Source: Coenobita brevimanus | Lineage: Eukaryota; Arthropoda; Malacostraca; Decapoda; Coenobitidae | Reading direction: 5' to 3' | Assembly (NCBI GenBank): GCA_032717465.1 | Contig: CM064748.1 | Location: 9,009,392-9,073,391 of the forward strand | Length of the DNA: 64,000 nucleotides | Shown: positions 32,959 through 43,130 of the stretch, one piece after another | Position numbering within the stretch: position 1 is the first letter of the stretch | How the letters are laid out: each line of letters opens with the position of its first letter | Notes under the pieces: model-generated | The model's input: only the letters and a program-made list of their open reading frames with translations | The model's database searches: none | What the model was told of the DNA's origin: nothing | Made by a program: the position numbers and the translations under genes

Positions 32959-34923
32959 TCGCAGAAGTCCGAGAGTTTCTCCCTCTGCCTCTACTGCTGC
33001 TGAGGCTGGAACTGGCCCTGATGGATTGATGGGCAGGTTGCCGGGCGGGTGATCTGCCTCTACCACTGCTGAGGCTGGAGTCGGTGCCAGAGAGTTGGAG
33101 GCTGGGCCGCGAGGTCGGCATTCTGCCCCTACCCTTGCTGAGGTTTGTGGTGGCCCTGGTGAGGTGGTAATTGGGCTGCGAGAGCGGCATCTGGCCTCGG
33201 GCACTGCTGAGGCTGCAGTTGGTCCTGGCGAGCGGGTGGATGGGCCGCGATGTCGACGACGGCGTGTAGGGACAGGAGGTGGCTGGGGTGTTGCTGACAG
33301 GTCGGGAGACGACATCTGACGTGTAGGTGGAGAGGGACGAAGCTGACGCTTTGCCTCCACCACATCCACGACGATTTTGTCGATAGTAGCCACGAGGGGA
33401 GCAGTATCGACTTTCTTGCCAAGCATCGATTCCAGTAACTGAGCAAAGCTTAGAGCAATCTCTTTCCCAATTAATCGCAGGTTCTGTATGGTGAAGAGAG
33501 TCTGGGGAGAGCTCGGAGCATGAGGTGGTACAGGGAGAGATGCATCGAACGGTGGTGGGAGTGTGGTAGGAGGTGGGTGGTGAACCTCCACTGCCACAGT
33601 CTGACGAGGGGGAGCAGACTGCAGAGGGGGAAAGGCGCTGGCATCGAGAGGAGGAGGAGGAGAAGACACAGCTGTTATTTGACGCTGTTGGCCCCAGACA
33701 AAGGTCCCTGGAGGTGCAGGCATGGAGCTGGTGGCTTGCTGCTGCTGAACCCAGGCTACCTGGCGTTCCCGGCCCTGCAAGACATGTGCAGCTCTGATGG
33801 GGCAGTTGGGGTGCCACGCATGGTGTGGGCCAGAGCAGTTGGGGCAGCGGGAGGTGATTGCCTCCTTGGCCTTGAATCTTGCCAGGCAGCGCTCCGTATC
33901 GTGTGGGCCGCTGCAGATCCCGCAAACGACAGGCCTTTTGCAAGTGGCTCTGTGGTGTCCATACCTCTGACACCGATAGCAACGGAGAGGCTCCGGGGTA
34001 TATGGGCGCAGATAGTAAGTCCCCCAGTTCCCAAGATCGAGAGAGGGTAGTAGAGGACCCCGTAAAGTGATGAGGACCTGGCGAGTCTCCTCCCTGGTGC
34101 GCTGCCTCTGACAAAGCGTGGCTTCTTCCACCTGTGGGTGACTCAAAAGGAGATCGACCGGCATTCTCATGGGATACCCCATGACAATAGCCTTGGTCAA
34201 TCTCAGCCCTGGAGTGAGCTCCACGAGCTTGATGGGGTTGGCCACGTCCTGGGCTGCTGCCTTGAGAAGGTTGTAAGAGGCCTCGTCTTTCGGGACTAAG
34301 ACGGAGCTCCCGTCTTTGCCGATAATGTTGGTGGTCCTCAGTTCTGGCAGGCGGCATTCCAAAGCTGCGACTGCATCATAGCTTGTTTCGTGCCCATCCT
34401 GGCGAGTAACACGAAAGGCCGGGAATGATGAGCGAGGTGGAGGGGGTACTGCCACCATTACTGAAGGTTGAGCAGCAAGAGGAGACTTGCAAGGAGCCCC
34501 AGAGCGTGGTATCGGAGTGGCGTAGTTTCCCTGCTCTCGCCGTCTAGATCTTTTACTACTGACCAGCGAGAAACCGTCGTCATCAGTACGGGCAGGATCA
34601 GCATCAGAAGGAGCAAATGAGGCAGCAGGAATGACAGCATCCACGGTCATCTGCTCGTGGCGGCGAGCTGATTTAGCTGGTCGAGTTGTAGAAGGGGAAG
34701 CACAGGTGGCAGGACGAGGCAATGGGCCCGAGGCAGGAGCCAAGGCAGTAGCTAGGGAGGGACAGGGATCTATGGGAGCAGAGAACTGTCAGCTGGACGT
34801 GGAGAAGCGTCTCTCCCTCTTACTCTCCTTAGCACTGGAAGGCCTAGATAAACCTGAGCGCTGGGGCTGAGGTCGTGGGATGCGTAAGGGACCCGAAAAT
34901 CGGGTACTAAGAGGTGCCTCCAT
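32890..34923 (-). pseudogene. Copy C ORF1 (zinc-knuckle protein)
   Basis: The frame begins at the ATG at 34923 (MEAPLSTRFSGPLRIP), has a TGA at 34789-34791, and is then open for more than 630 codons to the stop at 32890. It shows the family motif DDDGFSLVSSKRSRR, the conserved central domain (YDAVAALECRLPEL to LGNWGTYYLRPY), and three intact zinc knuckles at about 33975-33800 (CYRCQRYGHHRATC, CGICSGPHDTERC, CPNCSGPHHAWHPNC). A Pro- and Ser-rich region with degenerate repeats around SGPVPASAAVEAE follows, then a short end SESCSGTA overlapping ORF2. It is the longest uninterrupted ORF1 in the window. Confidence 0.85.
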
Positions 34924-35135
34924 AGCGCTGAGGCAAGCAAACTCCCCAAGAAACAGACTACACACACACTAACACACACACACACACAGCACACACACAA
35001 TCACTCCAAAAGAAAAACAGAAAAAATGGCCAAGTCCCTACAGTGATGGGCAACCTATGCTCCCCGCCCTCTAAAGGGCGACGTAGGAGGCCCTGCCACT
35101 GCCCTGTGAGGGTCTTACCTAATCTACCAGAGCCG

Positions 35136-35232
35136 CCCTCACTGCCTCCTATAACCAGGCCCTAATGGCCCCCCTTCATGGAAGTGCCCTAACGGCACCC
35201 CTTCAGGGTTCGGCGTCGTACTACAGTGAGGG
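35136..35232 (-). promoter_or_regulatory. Structured 5' UTR domain, copy C
   Basis: On the minus strand CCCTCACTG (35232-35224) pairs perfectly with CAGTGAGGG (35144-35136). The interior has GTACGACGCCGAAC, CCCTGAAGGGG, TGCCGTTAGGGCA, a GGCC hairpin and GGTTATA. A second hairpin with a TTAG loop (CGCCCT/AGGGCG) lies downstream near 35065-35080. Confidence 0.65.
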
Positions 35233-35248
35233 ACACTAACGGCAGGCC

Positions 35249-35249
<1 letters not shown>

Positions 35250-35283
<34 letters not shown>
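35250..35283. repeat. (CA)n tract in the copy C 5' UTR
   Basis: A CA/GT run of about 34 bp lies in the leader, with a second broken CA run at 34960-34998. Copies B, D and G carry GT runs of different length in their leaders. Confidence 0.85.
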
Positions 35284-35286
<3 letters not shown>

Positions 35287-35498
35287 AAACACAGTCAGAC
35301 AGACGTCTGCCTTGAAGACAGAGTCCCAGCAAAAACCTGTAAGACACACAAAAATTCTCCTCAGTGCCAGAGACTAAGTCCCTTCAATGGCAAAACTGGG
35401 AAAACTGGAAAAAATTCTTCCTCTATAACGGAGGCAGAGTCCAGTGCTACAGACACACGAGCCAGAGGTCTTGACTGCACGGTGGCTGGGCAAGGAAG

Positions 35499-35509
35499 CG
35501 AGATCACGA
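35499..35509 (+). repeat. Target-site duplication of copy C, right
   Basis: CGAGATCACGA, identical to 29559-29569. Confidence 0.88.
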
Positions 35510-35931
35510 GTCCCTGAGAGTGGTGGAAGGAGGGCCTCGATCCGGCGAGCAACGGTGGAAGGGTCGCTCCTGGCTTTTCCCCCTTTCTTCTTTGGTTTCT
35601 TCCTCTTCTCCTTAGGTGGAGGAGGAGAAGAAGAGCGAGCGATGGCGGCAGGCGGTGGTGAAGGTGGAAGAGGCTCCTCCACTTTGTCAGGACCAGGTGG
35701 AGAAGGCAAGGAGGGCGGCTCTACTATGTCCAGATGTAATGAAGGGACGGGAGACGAGACACGCTCCTCCTCAGCTCCTGACGAAGGGAGGTGAACCTCC
35801 ACAACAGTCTCCCCATGCTCGATATCCATGGCCTGTGACGGTTCCGGGTCGGTGATTGGAGGTTCGATGGTGGTGGTGCCAGTCGTCCGGTTGAGAGGGG
35901 CATCCAAACACAGCCGTTTTCGCGGTGTCAT
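35510..35931 (-). pseudogene. Element H, piece 2b: Pro-rich and Lys-rich middle region
   Basis: An open minus-strand frame from the Met at 35931 (MTPRKRLCLDAPLNRT) runs into copy C at 35510. It is acidic then strongly Pro-rich (SLPSPPGPDKVEEPLPPSPP), followed by a basic cluster KEKRKKPKKKGGKAR that could act in RNA binding or nuclear import. It is in the same frame as the cold-shock ORF upstream, seven codons after that frame's TGA (35953-35955). The two may therefore have been one protein. Removing copy C continues the frame into 29569-29351. No family is recognised for this region. Confidence 0.72.
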
Positions 35932-35952
35932 GTGAGGTGGTGGTGGCTGCTG

Positions 35953-36476
35953 TCACCGGGCCTGATGCTTCTGACGAGGGGGGAGACGAGGATCGTGGGT
36001 GAAGCTTTGGGGAATAGCAAGGCGTGGAAGGCAGTTCTCCTCAAAGATCTGAGGAAGAACAGCCAGAACCGCCTTGGTACCCCCACTAAAAGCCTCAGCC
36101 ATCGCGATACACATCGCAACCAGTGTGTTTGTGTTGCCAGCACTTCCAGGACCCCTTGGCTGGCGTCTCTGGGCAGGGTGACGCCGCCGTGCACGGGCAG
36201 AGCCCTGCACAGCAACACCATCCTGCCCAGTGACGTCCTTAGTCTTGGGACCCTTGGAAGCCTGGACAACACGAAACTCCACCGTCTCTCCCTCGCCAAG
36301 TGAGCGCTGGAAATGCCGTGGTATTGGTGCAACGATCCTAGAAGCGTGTACGAAAACATCAGCGCCAGTGTCCTGGCGTTTGATGAAACCGTAACACGAT
36401 CTCACGTTGAACCAATTCACGGTTCCCTGGATGGTAGTGGCTCCTGGCGGCACGGATCTGCTGTTGGGTGCCACCG
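35953..36476 (-). pseudogene. Element H, piece 2a: Y-box-type cold-shock domain protein
   Basis: A cold-shock domain of about 75 residues spans 36426-36200 on the minus strand. GTVNWFN opens it, followed by the RNP1-like CYGFIKR, the RNP2-like DVFVHAS, the long eukaryotic loop with IPRHFQRSLGEGETVEF, and VTGQDGVAVQGSA. The loop and the VQGS end match Y-box proteins and not bacterial cold-shock proteins. A basic stretch (RARRRHPAQRRQPRG) and a hydrophobic segment (AMCIAMAEAFSGG, then AVLAVLPQIFEENCLPRL) follow, recalling helical tails of non-LTR ORF1 proteins. There is no intron. The frame ends at TGA 35953-35955. The N-terminus lies beyond copies D and E at 44999-45092. A host Y-box retropseudogene is the alternative. 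Its shared element ends argue against that. Confidence 0.8.
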
Positions 36477-36719
36477 ACTCCCTGCCTAGACACTGTCTGA
36501 TGCAGAGCTCTGACTGTTTTCCCACTGGTGCTGGACTCAGTCTCATTTACTAGTGGCGATTTTTCGCCTGTTTTCTCAGCTTTTGCCACTTTAGAGTCTC
36601 TGGCACTGAGAAAGGATTTCTAGACGTTTTCCAGGTTTTCCTGGGACTCTGTCTCTATTTGCCTGTGTCTGATTGGCAGTGTATTAGTGTTTTTTTTTTT
36701 TTTGGCCTGCCGTTAGTGT

Positions 36720-36816
36720 CCCTCACTGTAGTACGACGCTGAACCCTGAAGGGGTGCCGCTAGGGCACTTCCATGAAGGGGGGCCTTTAGGGCCTGGTTA
36801 TAGGAGGCAGTGAGGG
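36720..36816 (+). promoter_or_regulatory. Structured 5' UTR domain, copy D
   Basis: CCCTCACTG (36720-36728) pairs perfectly with CAGTGAGGG (36808-36816). Inside are GTACGACGCTGAAC, CCCTGAAGGGG, GTGCC-GCTA-GGGCAC, GGCC-TTTA-GGGCC and GGTTATA. A second hairpin with nested stems CTCCC/GGGAG and CGCCCT-TTAG-AGGGCG lies at about 36863-36892. Confidence 0.68.
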
Positions 36817-36967
36817 CGGCTCTGTTAGTTTAGGGAAGACCCGAAAGGGGCAGCGGCGGGGCCTCCCATCGCCCTTTAGAGGGCGGGGAGCATAGGTTGC
36901 CCGTCACTGTAGGGACCTTGGCCACTTTTGCTGTTTTTTGTTTGTGCTGTTTGAATGGTTGTGTGTG

Positions 36968-36969
36968 TG

Positions 36970-37026
<57 letters not shown>
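36968..37026. repeat. (GT)n microsatellite in the copy D 5' UTR
   Basis: A GT run of about 59 bp lies just before ORF1. Copies B and G hold only 13 or fewer bases at the same place. Confidence 0.92.
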
Positions 37027-37028
<2 letters not shown>

Positions 37029-37059
37029 GACTGAGTTTTTCGCTGCTTGTGTGTGCAGC

Positions 37060-39038
37060 ATGAAGGGATCTTGCATCCCTAGGCCAGGGGGGCATTCCCA
37101 CCTCTCGCTCTCTCAGTCGAGGCCCCCCAACCCGTGTCCTGCTACAGGCACGAAGCAGAAGCGTTATTTTTCTGACTCCAGCTCCCACTCGTCAGCTCAC
37201 GAGGTTTTTTGTGCTGAACCCTCTCTACTAAAGTCTACGGGAGTGGTACCTCGCTCGCATGGTGCCTCAACCCGTTCTGCTAAGGCAGCCCGCCGACATG
37301 AGGCTATGGAAGAGGTTGCACCTGCTCCACCCTCTCTCTCTTCCAACAAGGGCACTTCAGTTTCCCTATGTGCGGCTGCCAGCCCTGCTTCACAGCAAGG
37401 CACCCCCGTGAACCGAGCCCTCGGTCCGCAGCCTCACGCTCCCACCTGCGCACCCTCTCACGAGCCTAGGCCACCTAGGTCTGCCCATATTCCCAAGCGG
37501 CTGGAGGTCCCGTCGGAGGCTCCTGCTGCGACTCAGATCTCCCCCTCTGCTGATCCTGCTCTGCATGAGGATGAGGGTTTCACCCAAGTGGCACGCAAGG
37601 GATCGAGGCGTGGTCGCCAGGGAAACGGCCCTTCTCCGGCAGTACGTACTGGGCCTCCCCTAAGGGGTCCCCCTGCTGCTCATCCTTCCGTGTCAGTAGC
37701 TGTGCGTCCGCCGCCCCGCTCTGCATTCCCAGCTTTCCGTGTGCCGGTCCAGGACGGGCATGCGACGAGTTACGACGCCGTGGCTGCACTAGAGCGTCAC
37801 CTGCCAGGGCTACGCTGCTCCAACCTGATAGGACGGGATGGAAGCTCGGTGTTAGTGCCAAAGGACGAGGGAGCTTACGACCTCTTGAGAACAGCTCTGC
37901 AGGACGAGGCATCCCCTGTCAAGCTAGTTGAACTGACGCCTGGCCAACAGTCAACGAAGGCAGTCGTCATGGGTTATCCCTTGCGGATGCCTATGGAGAT
38001 ACTGCTACAGCACCCTCAGGTCGAAGAGGCAACCTGCTGCCAGAAAGCGCGGACCAGGGAGGAGACTCGACAGGTCACCATCACCCTGCGAGGTCCTCTG
38101 ATCCCTGTGATCGACCTGGGGAACCGGGAAGAATATCACTTTCGTCCCTTCACCCCGGAGCCACTCTGTTGCTACAGGTGCCAGTGATACGGGCACCACA
38201 GAGCCACTTGCAACCGGGCCACAGTCTGTGGGATATGCAGTGGCCTGCACGAAATGGAGAGGTGCTTGGCCAAGTTCAAGGCCAAGGAAGCTGTCTCTAC
38301 CCGCTGCCCCAACTGCTCGGGAAAACATCATGCGTGGCACCCCAGCTGCCCAACCAGAGTTGCACTTGTCGATCGAGGGCGAGAACGTCAAGTCACCTGG
38401 GTGAAGGAGCAACAGGCGAGCAGCAGCAAACCGGCACCTCCGGGATCTTTCATTTGGTGGCAGCAACGCCGTCCAGCAGCGACTGCACCCCCAGTGCTAG
38501 ACGAGGCAGAGTTCTGCCCCTCCAACCTGCTCTCACTCGTCACACAACGACTGCGGAGGTCCATCACCCTCCTCCCCCCCCAGTTCGGCAGACAGTCGAG
38601 GGGTTTACTCCACCCACCCCCCACAACACGGGCTCTCCTCTCATAGTCTTCACCAGGGAAGAAATGCGTATGATGGGGACGGAAATTGCTACAAGCTTGG
38701 CTCAGATGCTAGGGACGCTTCTCGGCAGGCCTCTGGAAATGGCACCATTGGCACAGGCTGTGAACGTCATCGTCGACTAAGTGGTGGAGGCAAAACAACA
38801 CCCGCGCTCTTCTTCCCTGGTACCTCCGGCATCACCTCCCACACAGACAACCGTGGAAGAGCCGCTTCTCACCCAGCTTCCTCTGCCTTCCCCTCGTATG
38901 CCAGTCAACATTCCTTTGGGGCTCACACCAGCCACAGCTGCGATTGAGGAATAGCACAGGGCCCTTGGCTTCCAGATTGATCATCCCCAGTGCCAGACAC
39001 CGCTGCCAGCCTCCGAGTCCTACAGTGGAACTGTTTAG
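37060..39038 (+). pseudogene. Copy D ORF1
   Basis: The ATG at 37060 (MKGSCIPRPGGHS) lies directly after the GT tract. The frame is open for 375 codons through the DEDGFTQVARKGSRR motif and the central domain. It meets TGA at 38185-38187 inside the first zinc knuckle (CYRCQ then stop), where copy B has CGA. The same frame continues through knuckles two and three (CGICSGLHEMERC, CPNCSGKHHAWHPSC). A one-base loss near 38515 shifts it. The remainder ends at the family C-terminus SESYSGTV and a TAG at 39036-39038, overlapping ORF2 by about 50 bases. Further stops lie at about 38778 and 38952. Likely an RNA-binding gag-like protein. Confidence 0.85.
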
Positions 39039-42000
39039 GGGCATGGAGCAAGCTCGCCCACCTTCAGGAGGCGGCTGCCAGGGACCGTCCTCATGTAATT
39101 CTCCTGCAAGAGACCCTGCTCCCGGATAATACCACTTTTCATCTCATGGGTTACATCACCCATCTCCAACCGTATGTTCGTGGCGTCACACGGGGATGTG
39201 CCATTCTGGTTCAGGACCACATTGTGTGCACGGATTGTGAGCCCCCTCCTTTCTGTGGACCTGATGTGGAGGTCCAGGGCATGGTCCTCCATCTGGCTAT
39301 GTCGCCCCTGACGGTATATAATGTATACCGGAGCCAAAGGGGCACCCTGGAGTTGGAAGACCTGTTCTCCCAGGCTGCCAGGGGAGCCGTGAACATAGGG
39401 GGCGACTTTAACGCCCACCACGCCTTTCTATCTTCGCCTCTTCAGTCCAATGAAGCGGGAATTCACATCTCTTTGGTTCTGGAGGAGATGGGTGGTGTCT
39501 CCCTATTAAATGACGTGGCAGAGGCCACCCATATTGCGGGAGGTCGCCTGGATCTCTCCCTAGTGTCAGCACCACTTGCGGCCTTGGCGTCGTGGTCACT
39601 CCACCCCCACCTTGCAAGTGATCACTTTGCCCTTATTGTTGACCTGCCTCTCGCTCCTCTCCCGCCACCTCCACCTCCTCCACCACGGTGGGACTTCAGC
39701 AAAGCGGACTGGATGGCCTTTGCCCATGCTCTCACGGCAGCCTTTGAGACAACTCCTCCTGCCTCAGACCTCGAGAGCAGAGCAGATCAGGTAGCAAGTA
39801 TTTTGGCACAAGCTGCTTCTCTTGCTATCCCGCTACGGCAGCGCTCAACGAGGTGCTACCGAGACGGCTGGTTCTACTGCGACAGGGTCAAGGAACTGAA
39901 CTGGAGACTCAATGCGGCACGTAAGGAGTACCGACGGCGCCGTACATCTCCGCACCGCCGGTACCTGGTAACCGTCATGCGGCATGTGGCTTCTGAGAAG
40001 CGCCACCTTAGGGAGGAGGCGTGGATCAGATGGTGTCGTACCCTAGACTCTCACTCCACTCTCCGTGAGATGTGGAGGAGAATCAGGTCTGTCTCTGATC
40101 CACGCCCTCCTCGCCCTCCCTCCCATCCTGACCCTGCCGCTGAGGCCAGCCGTCTTGCTCAGCACTTCGCTGACCGCTCTGCCTCTTCTAATCTCCCTCA
40201 GTCTGTCAGAGCCCTACAGGCACAGCTGTCCGCCTCTCGCGCTGCAGCAATTCAGGCAGCGTGTGATGGGCCTAACCCTGCTGACTGTCCAATCACCAGT
40301 GGGGAGCTCCACAAAGCGCTGCAGCGCAGGGAGGACACTGCGCCGTGGCTCGATGGGCTTACATACTCTCTCCTGTCACATGCTGGAGATTGTGGCACAG
40401 AACGTCTACTTGATCTGCTCAACCTCTCGTGGTCTGAGAGGCGTCTGCCGAGGTCATGGAAGGCAGCTGTTTTCCACCCAATTCCGAAGCCTCGTGATCC
40501 CGCCGCCATGCGCCCCATCTCCCTTCTCAGCTGTGTAGCTAAGACAGCTGAGAGGGTTGTGCGGGCTCGGCTTGCTTGGCGGCTGGGACCGCTGCACCCA
40601 GGGATTTACGCCTACCATCCAGGCAGGAGTACCACCCACTGCCTCGCGTCATTCCTTAGGGAGCTGAGGGGAGGAAGGGGAATGGCTGTCTTCCTCGACC
40701 TCGAGAAAGCCTTTGAACTGGCAAGCCACACTGTAATCCTGGCGGCTCTTGCGGCCAGGGGTGTGGGAGGCAGGCTCCTATCCTGGATCCAGGATTTTTT
40801 TAATGATCGATCCGCAGGGGTCCGATTCCAGGGACACCTTTCCCCCTTTCACCTATATCCTAACGGCACTCCCCAGGGGAGTGTTTTGAGCCCTCTCCTT
40901 TTTAACATCCTTATGGAGGGGCTCTTAACTGTAGACTATGGGCCAGGCATTACCCTCCTCTGCTATGCGGATGATCTGGCTCTCGTCTTTACCAGGAGGG
41001 ACTGCTTCACGCAGGCGGACTTGGCCCTTTCTCGTTTGCACGCCAAATGTACTGAGCTAGGGCTGAAGATAAATTTGAATAAGACGAAGTGTCTGCCCTT
41101 TGGACTCCGTCCCCCAGACTTTCCTATGCTGCTTGAGGGGCAGCAGCTCTCTCTTGCCACTGTGCATCAGTATCTGGGAGTCTGGCTTTACAGGGGTTTT
41201 ACTTTTGCCTGCCATGTTCGGTACCTGCTGGAGGGCGCTTCCACCAGACTGGCTGCTCTCCGCTATCTCTCCAAGCGGAGTTTTGGGGCGTCGTATTCAG
41301 TGCTCCGAACATTTTATATACATGCCATCCGATCCCTGGTGGACTACAGTGCCATCTGTTTGACCGGACTCGCTCCACCAGTCTCCAGATCTCTGAAGGT
41401 TATACAGAACACTGCTCTCCGTATCATGCTGGGTGCTCCACCCTGGACCAGGATTGTCAATCTCCATATGGAAAGTGGTTTGCCGTCTCTGGCGCATCGT
41501 GCTGCGCTACGAGCGGCAGTCATCACTCTGCAGCTGATACGGTGCCGGCCCCACCTGCCTGTCTCTGCTCTCCTACGTCTTTTGTGCCACCCACCCGAGC
41601 CTGCCACTCAGCATGACTGGGCCCAGACTACAACTGCTGTTATCTATGGACTGGGAGCTGCTGCGAGCCTCTGCCTAGATCCTGACTCTCCCTTTCCTGG
41701 GTACACTGATCCGCCACCATGGGACCCCCCTCTTTTTAAATTTGTATGCCCCTCTGAAGCCAAACCTTGAACTTCCATTCCTGCACTCCTCTGTCAAGAA
41801 GGTCTTAGTCGGGTTGCGGCTCTAGATTCACCAGACTCAGCCACTTATTTTACGGATGGTTCAGTATCCTCTGATGGCTCTGCTGGGGCGGTCTTTGTCT
41901 CTGGGCAAACAATTGAATCTTGGCGACTCTCTCAGGGTGTATCCGCTTTTCAGGCAGAGTTTGCTGCCATCCTGGGTGCATTGCGCCACGCACATCACCA

Positions 42001-42685
42001 TCATCATCACCGTGTCGTAATTCACACAGACTCACTTTCCTCCCTTCAGAGGCTAAGATCTTTCTCCCTTAAGGACAATGTCTTTCTTCTGACGGCGATT
42101 TTTACTTTTGCATCCCTTCTCGTCCGTAGGGGTGCCACTATTATTCTCCATTGGCTCTCAGGTCATGTTGGAATCAGCGGCAATGAGTGTGCTCATGACG
42201 CAGCACGCTCAGCTTGCTCACTTCCTGACGTCACATTTAAACTGCGCCCCAGCCTATCGCACGTCATTAGCACTCTCACTGCTACCATTAGCAGGCAGTC
42301 TCGAGAGGAACATCAGCTTTTGGTTACAGAAGGCTCTCGCTCTGCTACATGGTATGCCACCGCCACATCATATTCTCTTTTGTTACCCTTTAAAGGCATA
42401 CCCAACTATATTGTAGCGAGGCTCAGGCGCTTACGTCTGGGGTTTCCATGCTACAAACAAATTGTCGGTACAGAGCCAGACCCGTGTACCCATTGTTTGG
42501 TCACATCTGTGGAGCCACTCATTCACTATCTTCTGCACTGCCCAGCCACTACCATGCTCAGGTCTCACCCTGACACGACTTTTGCTCGGACAGGAGATGA
42601 TTTCATGGATGCTGCTTGCATCGTTGCACGTGCTCCTTTACAATTATTACTCACCAGAGTCAGGGAATACCCACCCCCTCGATAA
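38990..42685 (+). pseudogene. Copy D ORF2: endonuclease, reverse transcriptase, RNase H
   Basis: This is the most complete ORF2: one frame over 1,231 codons with a single TGA (41768-41770, CGA in copy B). It has no ATG between the upstream in-frame stop (38978-38980) and the first endonuclease strand LRVLQWNCLG. The endonuclease motifs LLQETLL, GGDFNAHH and SDHFALIV are intact. The reverse transcriptase has motif A FLDLEKAFELAS (about 40690-40730), PQGSVLSPLLFN and CYADDLALVF (about 40960-40990). RNase H shows FTDGS, AEFAAIL and HTDSLSSL. Its last catalytic Asp is replaced: NECAHDAA here, NERADDAA in relatives. The C-terminal finger CTHCLVTSVEPLIHYLLHC precedes the TAA. Confidence 0.9.
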
Positions 42686-42718
42686 TTCAAGCTCGTGCAA
42701 GTTAAGCGCATCTCTGAC

Positions 42719-43130
42719 GGCGTTAAAGTTGCCCCCTATGTACACGGCTCCCCTGGCAGCCTGGGAGAACAGGTCTTCCAACTCCAGGGTGCCCCTTTGG
42801 CTCCGGTATACATTATATACCGTCAGGGGCAACGTAGCCAGATGGAGAACCACGCCCTGGACCTCCACATCAGGTCCACAGAAAGGAGGGGGCTCACAAT
42901 CCGTGCACGCAATGTGGTCCTGGACCAGAACGGCACATCCCCGTGTGACACCACGAACATACGGAAGGAGATGGGTGGTGTACCCCGAGAGACGAAAAGT
43001 GGTATTATCCGGGAGCAGGGTCTCTTGCAGAAGAATTACATGAGGACGGTCCCTGGCAGCCGCCTCCTGAAGGTGGGCGAGCTTGCTCCATGCCCCTAAA
43101 CAGTTCCACTGTAGGACTCAGAGGCTGGCA
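42719..43130 (-). pseudogene. Copy E ORF2: N-terminal endonuclease only
   Basis: The frame shows LRVLQWNCLG, LLQETLL (the catalytic Glu is intact) and CTDCEPPPFCG, then stops at YIGGNFNA. The Asp of the family GGDFNAHH motif is Asn here. The SDH motif, reverse transcriptase and RNase H are absent because the sequence changes to the inverted 3' UTR of copy D. The remaining open frame to 42647 (VRDALNLHELEL) is read from D's 3' end. Confidence 0.83.

Larger units (their letters stand above)
29570..35498 (-). mobile_element. A-G family non-LTR element, copy C (RNase H deleted)
   Basis: A complete minus-strand insertion with an 11-bp target duplication (29559-29569 and 35499-35509). It has a 5' UTR (35498-34924), ORF1, ORF2 and a 3' end with the hairpin CCTCCCTATTTAGGAGG and an AACC tail. 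Most of the RNase H domain is deleted. It belongs to a subfamily clearly diverged from B, D, E and G. It is inserted in the coding region of element H. Confidence 0.9.
36477..42718 (+). mobile_element. A-G family non-LTR element, copy D (best preserved ORF2)
   Basis: A plus-strand copy with a complete 5' end (ACTCCCTGCC at 36477) runs to within about 60-90 bp of the family 3' end. It stops after CTGACGG at about 42718, without tail, against the endonuclease of copy E in inverted orientation. With E it interrupts the N-terminal region of element H. Only a 4-bp direct repeat (ACCG, 36473-36476 and 45000-45003) is seen around the D-E pair. Confidence 0.88.

Noticed and set aside
35953..36476. 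Functional host Y-box gene
   Set aside because: It has no introns, carries a stop, and its two ends match retroposon ends, so a working host gene is not supported.
35374..36546. Endogenous viral gene as the source of the cold-shock and C-terminal frames
   Set aside because: No viral hallmark gene was recognised nearby and the pieces fit a retroposon with known flanks.
36720..36816. HDV-like or hammerhead ribozyme in the conserved leader domain
   Set aside because: No double-pseudoknot of the HDV type and no hammerhead core could be drawn. The domain also lies well inside the leader and not at the 5' terminus.
41990..42015. Poly-His stretch in RNase H of copies B and D as a metal-binding feature
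   Set aside because: It is a CAT/CAC repeat in a loop between RNase H motifs, varies among copies, and is not a known site.
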